This document shows positions 16,876 through 25,175 of a stretch of DNA of 64,000 nt, piece by piece (position 1 is the first letter of the stretch; each line of letters starts with the position of its first letter). Where the stretch lies: NCBI RefSeq assembly GCF_025994315.1, contig NZ_BAQE01000002.1, one strand, 5' to 3'. A model generated the notes under the pieces. It worked only from the letters and a program-made list of their open reading frames with translations, was not told where the DNA came from and ran no database searches. The position numbers and the translations under genes are program-made. This DNA is from Swaminathania salitolerans (GTDB lineage Bacteria; Pseudomonadota; Alphaproteobacteria; Acetobacterales; Acetobacteraceae).

Positions 16876-18528
16876 TCAGACCTTCTCGTAGTGATCGTAT
16901 TCAGGTGTCCAGACGATGGACCGTATCCGGTCGCGCAGCTCGTCGTCGCTGAATTCAGGACATACGCCATCTTCGCATGCCTGTCTGGCTGCTGCTTCGG
17001 CTACGGCAAAGGCAACCCTTCGCAATTGCGTGACCGGCGGGAGGAGATTGCCATCCGGATTGTCGCGCAGCGGCGAAAGCGAGGCGAGACCGCGCGCCGC
17101 GGCCATGAACATGGAATCGGTCACACGCGTCGCGCCGGTCGCCAGGAGGCACAGGCCGAGCCCGGGAAAGATATAGGCGTTGTTGGTCTGATCGACGCGA
17201 TGGGTGCGGCCATGCAGGTCGAGCGGAGGAAAGGGACTGCCGGTGCTGACCAGAGCGCGCTCGTCGGACCAGGCCATGATATCTTCCGGCGTGGCCTCGG
17301 AATGCGAGGTCGGATTGGAAAGCGGGAAAATGATCGGGCGTTCGCAGTGTTCTGCCATGTCGCGCACGATCTTCTCGGTGAACAGCCCCTTCACCCCGGA
17401 AACGCCGATCAGGATGCTGGCCCGGCTTTCCTGCATCACGGTCCCGAAATCCGTCGGGCGCTCCTTCCAGTCCCTGCGCGCGAAGAGTGCCTGCCCCTCG
17501 CTGAGTCCGGCACGGTCAGCGAGGATCAGCCCGTCCTGATCGAGCATGTAGAAGCGCGAGAGCGCCTCCTCCTCGCTGGCACCTTCATCGAGCATGACCT
17601 GAAGCAGAAGCCGTGCGATTCCCACTCCGGCCGAGCCCGCGCCGAGCATCACGATGGTTTCGTCCTTCAGCTTGCCGTCATGGGCGGCCTTTGCGCTGAG
17701 GATCGCGGCGGTGGTGACGGCGGCAGTGCCCTGGATATCGTCGTTGAACGTACAGAGACGGTTGCGATAGCGCTCGAGGATCGGCGCGGCATTCGCGCTG
17801 CTGAAATCCTCCCAGTGCAGGGCCACATGAGGCCAGCGCGCCTGTACGGCGGTCACGAAGCGCTCGATGAAGGCGTCGTATTCGGGCCCGCGTATGCGCT
17901 CGTGGCGCCAGCCGATATAGGCCGGATTCTGCAGCAGATCCTGGTTGTTCGTACCGGTATCGAGCACGATGGGAAGGGTCTGATCTGGGGAGATTCCTGC
18001 GCAGGTGGTGTAGAGGGAGAGCTTGCCTATAGGGATGCCCATTCCGCCCGCGCCCTGATCGCCGAGGCCGAGAATGCGCTCGCCATCGGTCACGACGATG
18101 ATCCGGACATCGTCATAGGCCGGATTGGCGAGAACATCGTCCATGGAATCGCGTTCGGGATAACTCAGGAAAAGCCCGCGCGGTCTTTGCCAGATCTCGG
18201 AAAAACGCTGGCAGGCCTCCCCGACGGTCGGCGTATAGACAAGCGGCAGCATGGCCTCGATACGCCTTGTGAGCAGCGCGTAGAAGAGGGTTTCGTTCGT
18301 ATCCTGAACCTCACGCAGATGAACATGGCGTGCGAAAGGGGAGGGCAGGGCGTCGAGGAACTTGAGGGCTGCATCGACCTGCTGGTCGAGCGTCAGCACT
18401 GCCCGCGGCAGGAGACCGTGAAGTTCGAAAGCCTCGCGCTCTTCGGGGGTGAACGCCAGCCCCTTGTTGAGGAAAGGGTGATTGAGCAGATCCTGCCCGC
18501 AGAGGGCAACGGATAGCGTCTTGTTCAT
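16876..18528 (-). CDS. maeA: NAD-type malic enzyme
   Basis: 550 residues, the length of the SfcA/MaeA class without the phosphotransacetylase tail of MaeB enzymes. It oxidatively decarboxylates malate to pyruvate with NAD(P)H. Motifs: YTPTVGEAC with the catalytic Tyr, RGLFLSYPER, VVTDGERILGLGDQG, TFNDDIQGTAAV, the dinucleotide loop LGAGSAGVG and FPLSNPTSHSEA. ATG 18528 has GGGGAGA 6 nt upstream. It forms an operon with fumC. Cofactor preference (NAD versus NADP) cannot be fixed from sequence alone. Confidence 0.92.
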   Translation of the reverse strand: MNKTLSVALCGQDLLNHPFLNKGLAFTPEEREAFELHGLLPRAVLTLDQQVDAALKFLDALPSPFARHVHLREVQDTNETLFYALLTRRIEAMLPLVYTPTVGEACQRFSEIWQRPRGLFLSYPERDSMDDVLANPAYDDVRIIVVTDGERILGLGDQGAGGMGIPIGKLSLYTTCAGISPDQTLPIVLDTGTNNQDLLQNPAYIGWRHERIRGPEYDAFIERFVTAVQARWPHVALHWEDFSSANAAPILERYRNRLCTFNDDIQGTAAVTTAAILSAKAAHDGKLKDETIVMLGAGSAGVGIARLLLQVMLDEGASEEEALSRFYMLDQDGLILADRAGLSEGQALFARRDWKERPTDFGTVMQESRASILIGVSGVKGLFTEKIVRDMAEHCERPIIFPLSNPTSHSEATPEDIMAWSDERALVSTGSPFPPLDLHGRTHRVDQTNNAYIFPGLGLCLLATGATRVTDSMFMAAARGLASLSPLRDNPDGNLLPPVTQLRRVAFAVAEAAARQACEDGVCPEFSDDELRDRIRSIVWTPEYDHYEKV

Positions 18529-18630
18529 GAACGGTCTCCCCGCAAAACGATGCGCTCGTGAGCGCCAGCCATCGAGAGGGGGGAGTGAACCACAACAAAA
18601 ACCGGCACGCGAGTCTTCTGACCCTCATAT

Positions 18631-18665
18631 GAACGACATCCGGATGGCGCATCCGGATGTCGTTC
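18631..18665. terminator. long near-perfect palindrome (16-bp stem, 3-nt loop)
   Basis: The 16-nt arms (18631-18646 and 18650-18665) are exact reverse complements, sharing the CATCCGGAT core also seen in the hairpin at 3244-3273. It lies 15 nt after the mutarotase stop on the minus strand, so it can act as a terminator before the malic-enzyme gene, though no T-run follows. Confidence 0.65.
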
Positions 18666-18679
18666 CGGTTGGGGAAATG

Positions 18680-19033
18680 TCAGGATCCGGGCGTGGCGAG
18701 ATGTTCGGAAAGATTGAAGATACAGGTCATCGGGCGCCATTTCTCGCCTTCGGGGGTGCCCGGGAGGCGCCTTTGATAGCGATCCATCTCTGCCTCCCAT
18801 CGCTGCACGACAGGAGGTACGTTGCCTGGGGGCGTTTGCACCTCTTCGCATTCGGCGATCATGAAAAGGCGCGTCCCGAAACGCCAGATCTCCATTGCGA
18901 CGATACCGCGTGCGTTGAGATCGGCCAGTATCCCGGGCCAGACTGCCCCCGGACGATGACGTGCTTCATATGCGGCGATCAGGCTTGCATCGGCGACGAG
19001 ATCGAGAGCGTAGCAACGGCGTTCCTGCGGCAT
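18680..19033 (-). CDS. L-fucose/L-rhamnose mutarotase (RhaM/DUF718 family)
   Basis: 117-residue alpha/beta-barrel mutarotase that interconverts pyranose anomers. Family features: CYALDLVADASLIAAYEARH near the N-terminus, GIVAMEIWRFGTRLFMIAE in the middle, and a C-terminal MTCIFNLSEH. It is divergent from the fucose operon with a shared AT-rich promoter, so the substrate is most likely L-fucose: the beta anomer is what the dehydrogenase uses. ATG 19033 is preceded by AAGGGA. Confidence 0.82.
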   Translation of the reverse strand: MPQERRCYALDLVADASLIAAYEARHRPGAVWPGILADLNARGIVAMEIWRFGTRLFMIAECEEVQTPPGNVPPVVQRWEAEMDRYQRRLPGTPEGEKWRPMTCIFNLSEHLATPGS

Positions 19034-19084
19034 TTTCGCGTGTCCCTTGTGAATAATCTCTCTGTTATGTGTATTGTAACGTCA

Positions 19085-19107
19085 ATATATCCTGTTTCGC
19101 GATATAT
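19085..19107. promoter_or_regulatory. inverted repeat in fucose divergent promoter
   Basis: ATATATC (19085-19091) and GATATAT (19101-19107) with a 9-nt spacer, inside the only strongly AT-rich stretch of this region (about 19050-19140), between divergent mutarotase and L-fuconate dehydratase genes. It is a candidate operator or promoter core; no regulator gene is adjacent. Confidence 0.4.
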
Positions 19108-19157
19108 ATAACTCATTATAGAAAGAAAAAAATAACAGAACAGGTCGGGAGTCAGCC

Positions 19158-20462
19158 GTGACGAAGATCCTTTCTCTCTCGGTGCGCGATATACGGTTCC
19201 GGACGTCTTCGGGGCTGCACGGGTCGGATGCCATGAATCCCGATCCCGACTATTCCGCGGCTTATGTGGTGCTCGGCACCGATCGCAACGCTCTTTCCGG
19301 GTGCGGCCTGACATTCACGATCGGGCGAGGGAACGAGGTATGCTGTGCCGCGATCCGGGCCCTTGCTCCGCTGGTCGTCGGTCTCGATCTCGAGGAGATC
19401 AAGCGCGACCCTGCAGCCTTCTGGCGTCATCTCACTTCGGACAGTCAGCTTCGCTGGATCGGGCCGGACAAGGGAGTCATGCATCTTGCCACCGGCGCCG
19501 TGGTCAACGCGGTGTGGGATCTCTGGGCGCGCGACGAGGGGAAACCCCTCTGGGCCCTCGTTGCGGATATGAACCCGGAGCAGATCCTGGCTGCGATCGA
19601 TTTCCGCTATCTGACCGATGTCATCACCCCCGACGAGGCGCGTGCCCTTCTGCAGAAGCGGGCGGAAGGGAAAACGATGCGCCGCGCGCGGCTGATGGAG
19701 GCGGGATATCCATGCTACACCACCTCGCCCGGGTGGCTCGGCTATGACGATGACACGCTCGCAGCGCTGTGCACGCAGGCGATCGCCGCCGGGTTTTCCC
19801 ATGTGAAGCTCAAGGTGGGACGCAATCTTCAGGACGATATCAGACGCGTGACCATCGCGCGCGATGTGATCGGTCCGGATCGTCATCTGATGCTCGACGC
19901 CAATCAGGTATGGGAGGTGGACGAGGCCATAGGCTGGATTCAGCGCCTCGCTTTCGCCAGACCCTGGTTCATCGAGGAGCCGACGAGCCCGGACGACGTA
20001 TTGGGTCATGCCAAGATCCGCCGCGCATTGCCCGGGATCGGGGTGGCGACAGGCGAGATGTGTCAGAACCGTATCCTGTTCAAGCAGTTCATGGAGGCCG
20101 GTGCGATCGATGTCGTCCAGATCGATGCCTGTCGCGTTGGCGGGGTCAACGAGGTTCTCGCCATTTTGCTACTCGCGGCCAAATTCGACCTTCCTGTCTG
20201 CCCTCATGCCGGGGGCGTGGGACTATGCGAATATGTGCAGCATCTCGCGATGATCGACTATCTCTGTTTCTCAGGCGAAACGGCGGGTCGCGTCGCGGAA
20301 TATGTCGATCATCTGCATGAGCATTTCGTAGCACCCTGCATCGTGCGCAACGGTGCGTATATGCCTCCCTCGACGCCCGGATATTCGATCGAGATGCATC
20401 CCGGGAGCCTGGAGCGCCATGAGTTTCACGAAGAGGCCCTGTGCCGTGGAGCCGGCTCATGA
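19158..20462 (+). CDS. L-fuconate dehydratase (enolase superfamily)
   Basis: 434 residues. It removes water from L-fuconate to give 2-keto-3-deoxy-L-fuconate, using Mg2+. Mandelate-racemase-subgroup residues are visible: HVKLKVG (KxK base), MLDANQVW and FIEEPTSPDD metal ligands, GVATGEMCQN and CPHAGGVGLCE with the second base His. An N-terminal capping domain holds the SSGLHGSDAMN stretch typical of Xanthomonas-type FucD. GTG 19158 has GGGAG 6 nt upstream. It is first gene of a six-gene operon with ATGA overlaps. Confidence 0.92.
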   Translation: MTKILSLSVRDIRFRTSSGLHGSDAMNPDPDYSAAYVVLGTDRNALSGCGLTFTIGRGNEVCCAAIRALAPLVVGLDLEEIKRDPAAFWRHLTSDSQLRWIGPDKGVMHLATGAVVNAVWDLWARDEGKPLWALVADMNPEQILAAIDFRYLTDVITPDEARALLQKRAEGKTMRRARLMEAGYPCYTTSPGWLGYDDDTLAALCTQAIAAGFSHVKLKVGRNLQDDIRRVTIARDVIGPDRHLMLDANQVWEVDEAIGWIQRLAFARPWFIEEPTSPDDVLGHAKIRRALPGIGVATGEMCQNRILFKQFMEAGAIDVVQIDACRVGGVNEVLAILLLAAKFDLPVCPHAGGVGLCEYVQHLAMIDYLCFSGETAGRVAEYVDHLHEHFVAPCIVRNGAYMPPSTPGYSIEMHPGSLERHEFHEEALCRGAGS

Positions 20463-21235
20463 ATCTCGATCTCGCAGGAAAAACGGTGCTCGTAACCGGA
20501 GGCGGTCAGGGCATCGGTGGCGCCATTTCCAGCGCGCTTGCGCGTGAGGGCGCCTGTCCGGCGATCCTCGCGCGTCGTCCACCCGAGGCGGATCTCGTGC
20601 AGAAGCTCGAGGCTTCAGGCACGAACTACATATATGTGCCTTGCGAGTTGCGTGACGATGCGGCGTGTCGTGCCGCCGTGGAGCAGGTGTTGCAGCAGCG
20701 CGGTGCAATTCACGGGCTGGTCAACAATGCCGGAGCCAATGACGGCGTGGGACTCGATGCCGGGACGTCGGAGTTCCTGCGCTCGGTGCAGGACAATCTC
20801 GGCCATTATTTCGCGATGGCGCATCATTCCCTTCCTGCACTTCGCGCCACCCGCGGCGCGATCGTCAACATCTCGTCGAAAACGGCGGTCACCGGACAGG
20901 GCAATACCAGCGGTTATGTGGCTGCCAAGGGCGCCCAGCTCGCGTTGACGCGCGAATGGGCCGTAGCGTTGCGCGAGGACGGCATCCGGGTCAACGCGGT
21001 TGTCCCGGCCGAAGTCATGACGCCGCTCTACGAGAAATGGCTCGCATCCAGCGACGACCCCGTGGCCCGCCGACATCTGATCGAGTCCCGTATTCCGTTC
21101 GGCAGACGTTTCACGGCACCGGAGGAGATCGCGGATACGGTGGTTTTTCTGCTGTCGGATCGCGCCTCGCATACGACAGGGCAATTCCTGTTCGTCGATG
21201 GTGGCTATGTGCATTTCGACAGATCTCTCGACTGA
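20459..21235 (+). CDS. L-fucose dehydrogenase (SDR)
   Basis: 258-residue short-chain dehydrogenase. It has TGGGQGIG nucleotide-binding glycines, NNAGA, a catalytic Ser in NISSKTAVTGQG and YVAAKG (YxxxK). By gene context and pathway it should oxidise L-fucose to L-fucono-lactone with NAD(P)+. ATG 20459 overlaps the dehydratase stop as ATGA, so it is favoured over the in-frame ATG at 20441. It could have a wider aldose range, as related enzymes accept D-arabinose and L-galactose. Confidence 0.85.
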   Translation: MNLDLAGKTVLVTGGGQGIGGAISSALAREGACPAILARRPPEADLVQKLEASGTNYIYVPCELRDDAACRAAVEQVLQQRGAIHGLVNNAGANDGVGLDAGTSEFLRSVQDNLGHYFAMAHHSLPALRATRGAIVNISSKTAVTGQGNTSGYVAAKGAQLALTREWAVALREDGIRVNAVVPAEVMTPLYEKWLASSDDPVARRHLIESRIPFGRRFTAPEEIADTVVFLLSDRASHTTGQFLFVDGGYVHFDRSLD

Positions 21236-21301
21236 GCGGGGCAAATGCGTTTTCAGCCCGTAAATCCGGATCGGTGCGGCGGGAGAGACGGAAGGTGGGG
21301 C

Positions 21302-22633
21302 ATGACACAGGGCATATCGGAACGGGAGAAACACGTGATGACATCCGGGTTGCGAACCGGGGGGCGCGCCTATCGCGTCGCCATCGCTTTCGTCGTGCTG
21401 CTCTTTTTTCTCTGGGGGATGGCGAACAATCTCAACGATATCCTGATCACGCAATTCAAGAAGGCCTTTGCCCTCTCGGATTTCGGTACGAGTTTCGTGC
21501 AGCAGGTCTTCTATTTCGGATATTTCCTGTTTTCCCTCCCTGCCGCCCTGCTCATGCAGGGACGGGGCTACCGGATCGCCATCATGACGGGGCTCGGTTG
21601 CTACGGGGTGGGGGCGCTCCTGTTCTACCCTGCGGCCGAATTCGGGCGGTACGAGTTCTTTCTGGTCGCCCTTTTCATCATCGCAGGCGGTCTCGCCTTT
21701 CTCGAGACGGCGGCAAACCCGCTCATGACGGAGATCGGCGATCCCGCCGGGGCAGCGCGAAGACTGAACTGGGCGCAGGTGGCCAATCCGATCGGAACAT
21801 TGTGCGGCATTCTCGTCGGGAAGTACTTCATCCTCTCGGGCAAGACGCTCGATCCGACAGATCCGGATCTGACCGAGGCGGCGAAAACGCTGTTCTATCG
21901 CGAGGAAATCCTTTCGGTGAGGGGCCCCTATATCGCACTCGGTCTGATCGTGCTGGGTCTCGCGGTGCTGGCGGCCTTCATCCGGTTTCCCCAGGGCGCA
22001 TCGCACTCGGACGTCGGCACCAGCCCCGTCCGCATTGCGCGTCTTTTCCGTAATCCGCGGCTCCGCTTTGCGGTCATCGCACAGTTTTTCTATGTCGGCG
22101 CGCAGATCGGGGTGTGGAGCTATACCATCCGCTATGCCGAGGTGAACGCTCATATGACCGAGGCTGCAGGGGCGGATGCGCTGCTGGCCAGTCTGGTCCT
22201 GTTCGCTTTCGGTCGTTTCTGCGGCACGTCTCTCATGGCACGCGTGAGGCCGAATACGATGCTGCAGGTTTTCGCGACTTTCAGCTTCCTGCTCGTCTTC
22301 GGCGCCTCCGTCTTTACCGGCGCGCTCGGACTCTATTGTCTGGTGGTGGCGAGTTTCTTTCTTTCCATCCAGTTCCCGACGATCTTCGCGCTGGGAGTCG
22401 AGGGGCTCGGCAGCGAGCGGCGTGTGGGCGCCTCTCTCATCATCATGGCCATTATCGGCGGTGCGTTCCTGACGGGGGTGATGGGCCATGCCTCCGACCT
22501 CGTGGGAATCCGCGTCGCCATGCTCGTGCCGTGTCTGTGCTTTGCGGTCGTCCTTTCATTCAGTCTCTACATCCGTCACCTCGATGCCCGGAGATCAGGA
22601 TCCGGTCGTCTCGAAACAGGGAGCTTTTCATGA
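21302..22633 (+). CDS. fucP: L-fucose:H+ symporter (FucP-type MFS permease)
   Basis: 443-residue major-facilitator importer with about 12 membrane segments. FucP-like hallmarks: FFLWGMANNLNDILI in TM1, QVFYFGYFLFSLPA in TM2, FLETAANPLMTEIG and RLNWAQVANPIG. It brings fucose through the inner membrane. Start choice: ATG 21302 with AAGGTGG close upstream; ATG 21338 (after GGGAGA) is a good alternative and 21245 a longer one. It lies within the operon, and its stop overlaps the next ATG. Confidence 0.88.
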   Translation: MTQGISEREKHVMTSGLRTGGRAYRVAIAFVVLLFFLWGMANNLNDILITQFKKAFALSDFGTSFVQQVFYFGYFLFSLPAALLMQGRGYRIAIMTGLGCYGVGALLFYPAAEFGRYEFFLVALFIIAGGLAFLETAANPLMTEIGDPAGAARRLNWAQVANPIGTLCGILVGKYFILSGKTLDPTDPDLTEAAKTLFYREEILSVRGPYIALGLIVLGLAVLAAFIRFPQGASHSDVGTSPVRIARLFRNPRLRFAVIAQFFYVGAQIGVWSYTIRYAEVNAHMTEAAGADALLASLVLFAFGRFCGTSLMARVRPNTMLQVFATFSFLLVFGASVFTGALGLYCLVVASFFLSIQFPTIFALGVEGLGSERRVGASLIIMAIIGGAFLTGVMGHASDLVGIRVAMLVPCLCFAVVLSFSLYIRHLDARRSGSGRLETGSFS

Positions 22634-23493
22634 AACTCGCGAGACTCGGCCCGCCAGGTGCGGAAAAACCGGCCCTGATCGAAGCGGGGGGACGTGCCCG
22701 CGACCTTTCCGGAATCGTACCGGACATAACCGCAGAGGCTCTGGGGAGCGGGCTTCTGCAGCGCCTGGCCGCGCTCGACCCGTCCGCGCTTCCATACCTC
22801 CCTGACGGAGAGCGGTTCGGGCCGCCCGTGCGCGGGGTGGGGAAGTTTCTCTGTGTGGGGCTCAATTATCGCGACCACGCTGCGGAATCAGGCATAGCGA
22901 TCCCCGAAGAGCCGGTTCTGTTCATGAAAGCCACGAGTGCCATCTGCGGTGCGAACGATGCGATCGTCATTCCGCGCGGATCGCTGAAGACCGATTGGGA
23001 GGTCGAACTCGGTGTGGTCATCGGTCGTACCGCACGCGATATCCCGGTCGAAACGGCGCTTGCGCATGTCGCAGGCTATCTCCTGGTGAACGATCTGTCC
23101 GAGCGCGCCTTCCAGCTCGAGCGGGGCGGTCAATGGGTCAAGGGAAAGAGCTGCGACACGTTCGGACCCATCGGTCCCTTTCTGGTCACGACAGAGGAAA
23201 TTCCCGATCCTCAGGCGCTTTCTCTCTGGCTGGAGGTCAACGGCACGCGTCGGCAGAACGGGCATACCTCCGATATGGTGTTCGATGTCGCGTTCCTGAT
23301 CAGCTATATCAGCCGCTTCATGACGCTCTGTCCGGGCGATATCATTTCCACCGGCACGCCTGCCGGGGTGGGGCTCGGATTGCGGCCGCCGGTCTATCTC
23401 GGGCCCGGTGACAGGATGGTGCTCGGGATCGATGGCGAAGCGGGCGTGTCGCTCGGTTGCCAGACCCAGATCTGCCGGGCGTGGGCGCAATGA
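22630..23493 (+). CDS. 2,4-diketo-3-deoxy-L-fuconate hydrolase (FAH family)
   Basis: 287-residue fumarylacetoacetate-hydrolase-fold enzyme. VGLNYRDHAAE, the DWEVELGVVIG metal-ligand motif, NDLSERAFQLERGGQW and ISTGTPAGVGLG are characteristic. In the oxidative fucose and rhamnose routes this family splits the 2,4-diketo acid into pyruvate and L-lactate. ATG 22630 overlaps the permease stop. The substrate is assigned from operon context; a related diketo-acid is possible. Confidence 0.87.
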   Translation: MKLARLGPPGAEKPALIEAGGRARDLSGIVPDITAEALGSGLLQRLAALDPSALPYLPDGERFGPPVRGVGKFLCVGLNYRDHAAESGIAIPEEPVLFMKATSAICGANDAIVIPRGSLKTDWEVELGVVIGRTARDIPVETALAHVAGYLLVNDLSERAFQLERGGQWVKGKSCDTFGPIGPFLVTTEEIPDPQALSLWLEVNGTRRQNGHTSDMVFDVAFLISYISRFMTLCPGDIISTGTPAGVGLGLRPPVYLGPGDRMVLGIDGEAGVSLGCQTQICRAWAQ

Positions 23494-24218
23494 ACCGTCT
23501 CGCGGGCAAGCGCGCCATCGTCACCGGTGCGGGGCAGGGCATCGGGCGCGCCTCGGCTCTGCGCTTTGCCGCCGAGGGGGCCGAGGTTTTTGCAATCGAC
23601 AGGAACGAGGAAGCGATCGCATCGATGACCTCCTGTCATCCGGTAGCGCTCGATCTGCTGGACCCGGCCGCGATCGCGAGCCATCTCGGTGGACTGGGGC
23701 CGGTCGATATCCTGTTCAACTGTGCAGGCTACGTCGATTCGGGCACCGTGCTGGATATGGCGTCGTCAGGATATCGCCTCTCCTTTGCGCTCAACGTCCA
23801 TGCGATGGTGGATGTCATCCGCGCCGTATTGCCCGCCATGCTCGACAGGGGCGGATCGATCATCAACATGGCCTCGGTCGCGAGTTCGGTGATCGGCGTT
23901 CCGAACCGCTTTGCCTATGGCACGACCAAGGCCGCCGTGATCGGGCTGAGCAAATCCATCGCGGTGGATTATGTCACGCGCAAGATACGCTGCAATGTGA
24001 TCTGTCCCGGGACCGTCCAGTCTCCTTCCCTCGATGAGCGCCTGTCCGCCACCGGAGATGCGGTGGCTGCGCGGGCGGCTTTCGTTGCGCGTCAGCCCAT
24101 GGGGCGTATCGGGACGGCCGAGGAGATCGCCGAGCTCGCGCTCTATCTCGCCAGCGATGCCTCTGCATACACCACAGGCAGCGTGCATGTGATCGACGGT
24201 GGCTGGACGGCAGCATGA
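23490..24218 (+). CDS. 2-keto-3-deoxy-L-fuconate dehydrogenase (SDR)
   Basis: 242-residue short-chain dehydrogenase with TGAGQGIG, NCAGYVDSG, MASVASS and YGTTKAA (YxxxK). It oxidises C4 of 2-keto-3-deoxy-L-fuconate to the diketo acid. ATG 23490 overlaps the upstream stop as ATGA; the frame from 23457 lies inside the hydrolase gene. It differs clearly from the other operon SDR at 20459, which supports two distinct oxidation steps. Confidence 0.87.
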   Translation: MNRLAGKRAIVTGAGQGIGRASALRFAAEGAEVFAIDRNEEAIASMTSCHPVALDLLDPAAIASHLGGLGPVDILFNCAGYVDSGTVLDMASSGYRLSFALNVHAMVDVIRAVLPAMLDRGGSIINMASVASSVIGVPNRFAYGTTKAAVIGLSKSIAVDYVTRKIRCNVICPGTVQSPSLDERLSATGDAVAARAAFVARQPMGRIGTAEEIAELALYLASDASAYTTGSVHVIDGGWTAA

Positions 24219-24283
24219 GCGCGTCTGCATCTCCGGCTCGCCTGTTCACGGGACGTTTGTCCTCCGGCCTGCGCCGTGATTGA
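24215..24283 (+). CDS. 22-codon intervening ORF, possible translational coupler
   Basis: ATG 24215 overlaps the dehydrogenase stop (ATGA), runs 22 codons and stops at 24281-24283, overlapping the GTG start (24276) of the lactonase gene by 8 nt. The lactonase GTG has no clear ribosome site of its own, so translation of this mini-ORF may deliver ribosomes to it. Alternatively, a 1-nt frameshift separates a genuine N-terminal extension. Confidence 0.35.
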   Translation: MSASASPARLFTGRLSSGLRRD

Positions 24284-25112
24284 CGCGCATCAGCATGTCT
24301 GGGCGTTGTCCAACGCGTTCCATGGCTGGCCGGACGCAACGCTCGGTGTCATCCATCGCGATTTCGGCCCCGGAGACTGGCGCGAAGCGGCCCATGCCGC
24401 AGGTGTAAGTCGCTCTATCCTCGTTCAGGCGCAGGAGGACTGGCGCGAGACGCTCTGGCTACTGGCCCTGGCCGAGCGCCATCCGGAGATTGCCGGGGTG
24501 GTGGGATGGGTCGATCTGGCAGATGCGGAGGCACCCGAGCGTATTGCCTTGCTCGCAAGACATCCCCGGTGCAAGGGACTGAGACCCATGTTGCAGGATA
24601 TGGCGGATCCAGGATGGCTTCTTTCCCCCGGCCTGCGGCCTGCCTTTCATGCCATGATCCGTCACGGGATGCGGCTCGACGCGCTTGTGCGTCCGGTCCA
24701 CCTGCCGATGCTGCATCGCTTCCGCCATGCCTGGCCGGATCTGCCTCTTGTGATCGACCACGCCGGCAAGCCTAGTCCCGACGGCGCTGGCTACGATGAC
24801 TGGCAGGAGTCGATGGTCCGGCTATCGGATCTCGGCGTTGCCTGCAAATTCTCGGGCCTCCTTACCGAGCTCCCGCCCGATGAGGAGGAAGCATTGCTGG
24901 AACCCTTCGTCAGGACGCTTCTTTCACTTTTCCCGGACCGGCTTCTATGGGGCAGCGACTGGCCGGTCTGCCTTCTCGCAGACAGGAGCTATGCCGAAAC
25001 GCTCGCTTTCGCGCGGGACGCGGTCGCCGCTCATGCGCCAGAGCGCGCCGGATCGATCTTCGCGGGCGCTGCGGCCGCGTTCTACGGTCTCGACGGGCGG
25101 GGGCTTTCCTGA
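24276..25112 (+). CDS. L-fucono-lactone hydrolase (amidohydrolase family)
   Basis: 278-residue amidohydrolase-superfamily lactonase. VIDAHQHVW (HxH metal ligands) starts at the first codon, and VGWVDL, KGLRPMLQD, LPLVIDHAGKP, ACKFSGL and LLWGSDWPVC follow. It opens L-fucono-lactone to L-fuconate. GTG 24276 matches the usual family start within a few residues but lacks a ribosome site. It completes the pathway L-fucose, lactone, fuconate, keto-deoxy acid, diketo acid, pyruvate plus lactate. Confidence 0.87.
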   Translation: MIDAHQHVWALSNAFHGWPDATLGVIHRDFGPGDWREAAHAAGVSRSILVQAQEDWRETLWLLALAERHPEIAGVVGWVDLADAEAPERIALLARHPRCKGLRPMLQDMADPGWLLSPGLRPAFHAMIRHGMRLDALVRPVHLPMLHRFRHAWPDLPLVIDHAGKPSPDGAGYDDWQESMVRLSDLGVACKFSGLLTELPPDEEEALLEPFVRTLLSLFPDRLLWGSDWPVCLLADRSYAETLAFARDAVAAHAPERAGSIFAGAAAAFYGLDGRGLS

Positions 25113-25175
25113 ATCCTCCGGCGTGCTGTCCAGAGGGCAGCGCGGCCGGACGTGCCAGCAGCGACCGGCCAGCGG

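Noticed and set aside
16864..18516. 550-aa open frame antisense to malic enzyme
   Set aside because: Same length as the sense gene because of codon mirroring; no domain.
20615..22489. 624-aa open frame antisense to the fucose genes
   Set aside because: Spans two well-supported genes on the plus strand; low-complexity charged content.
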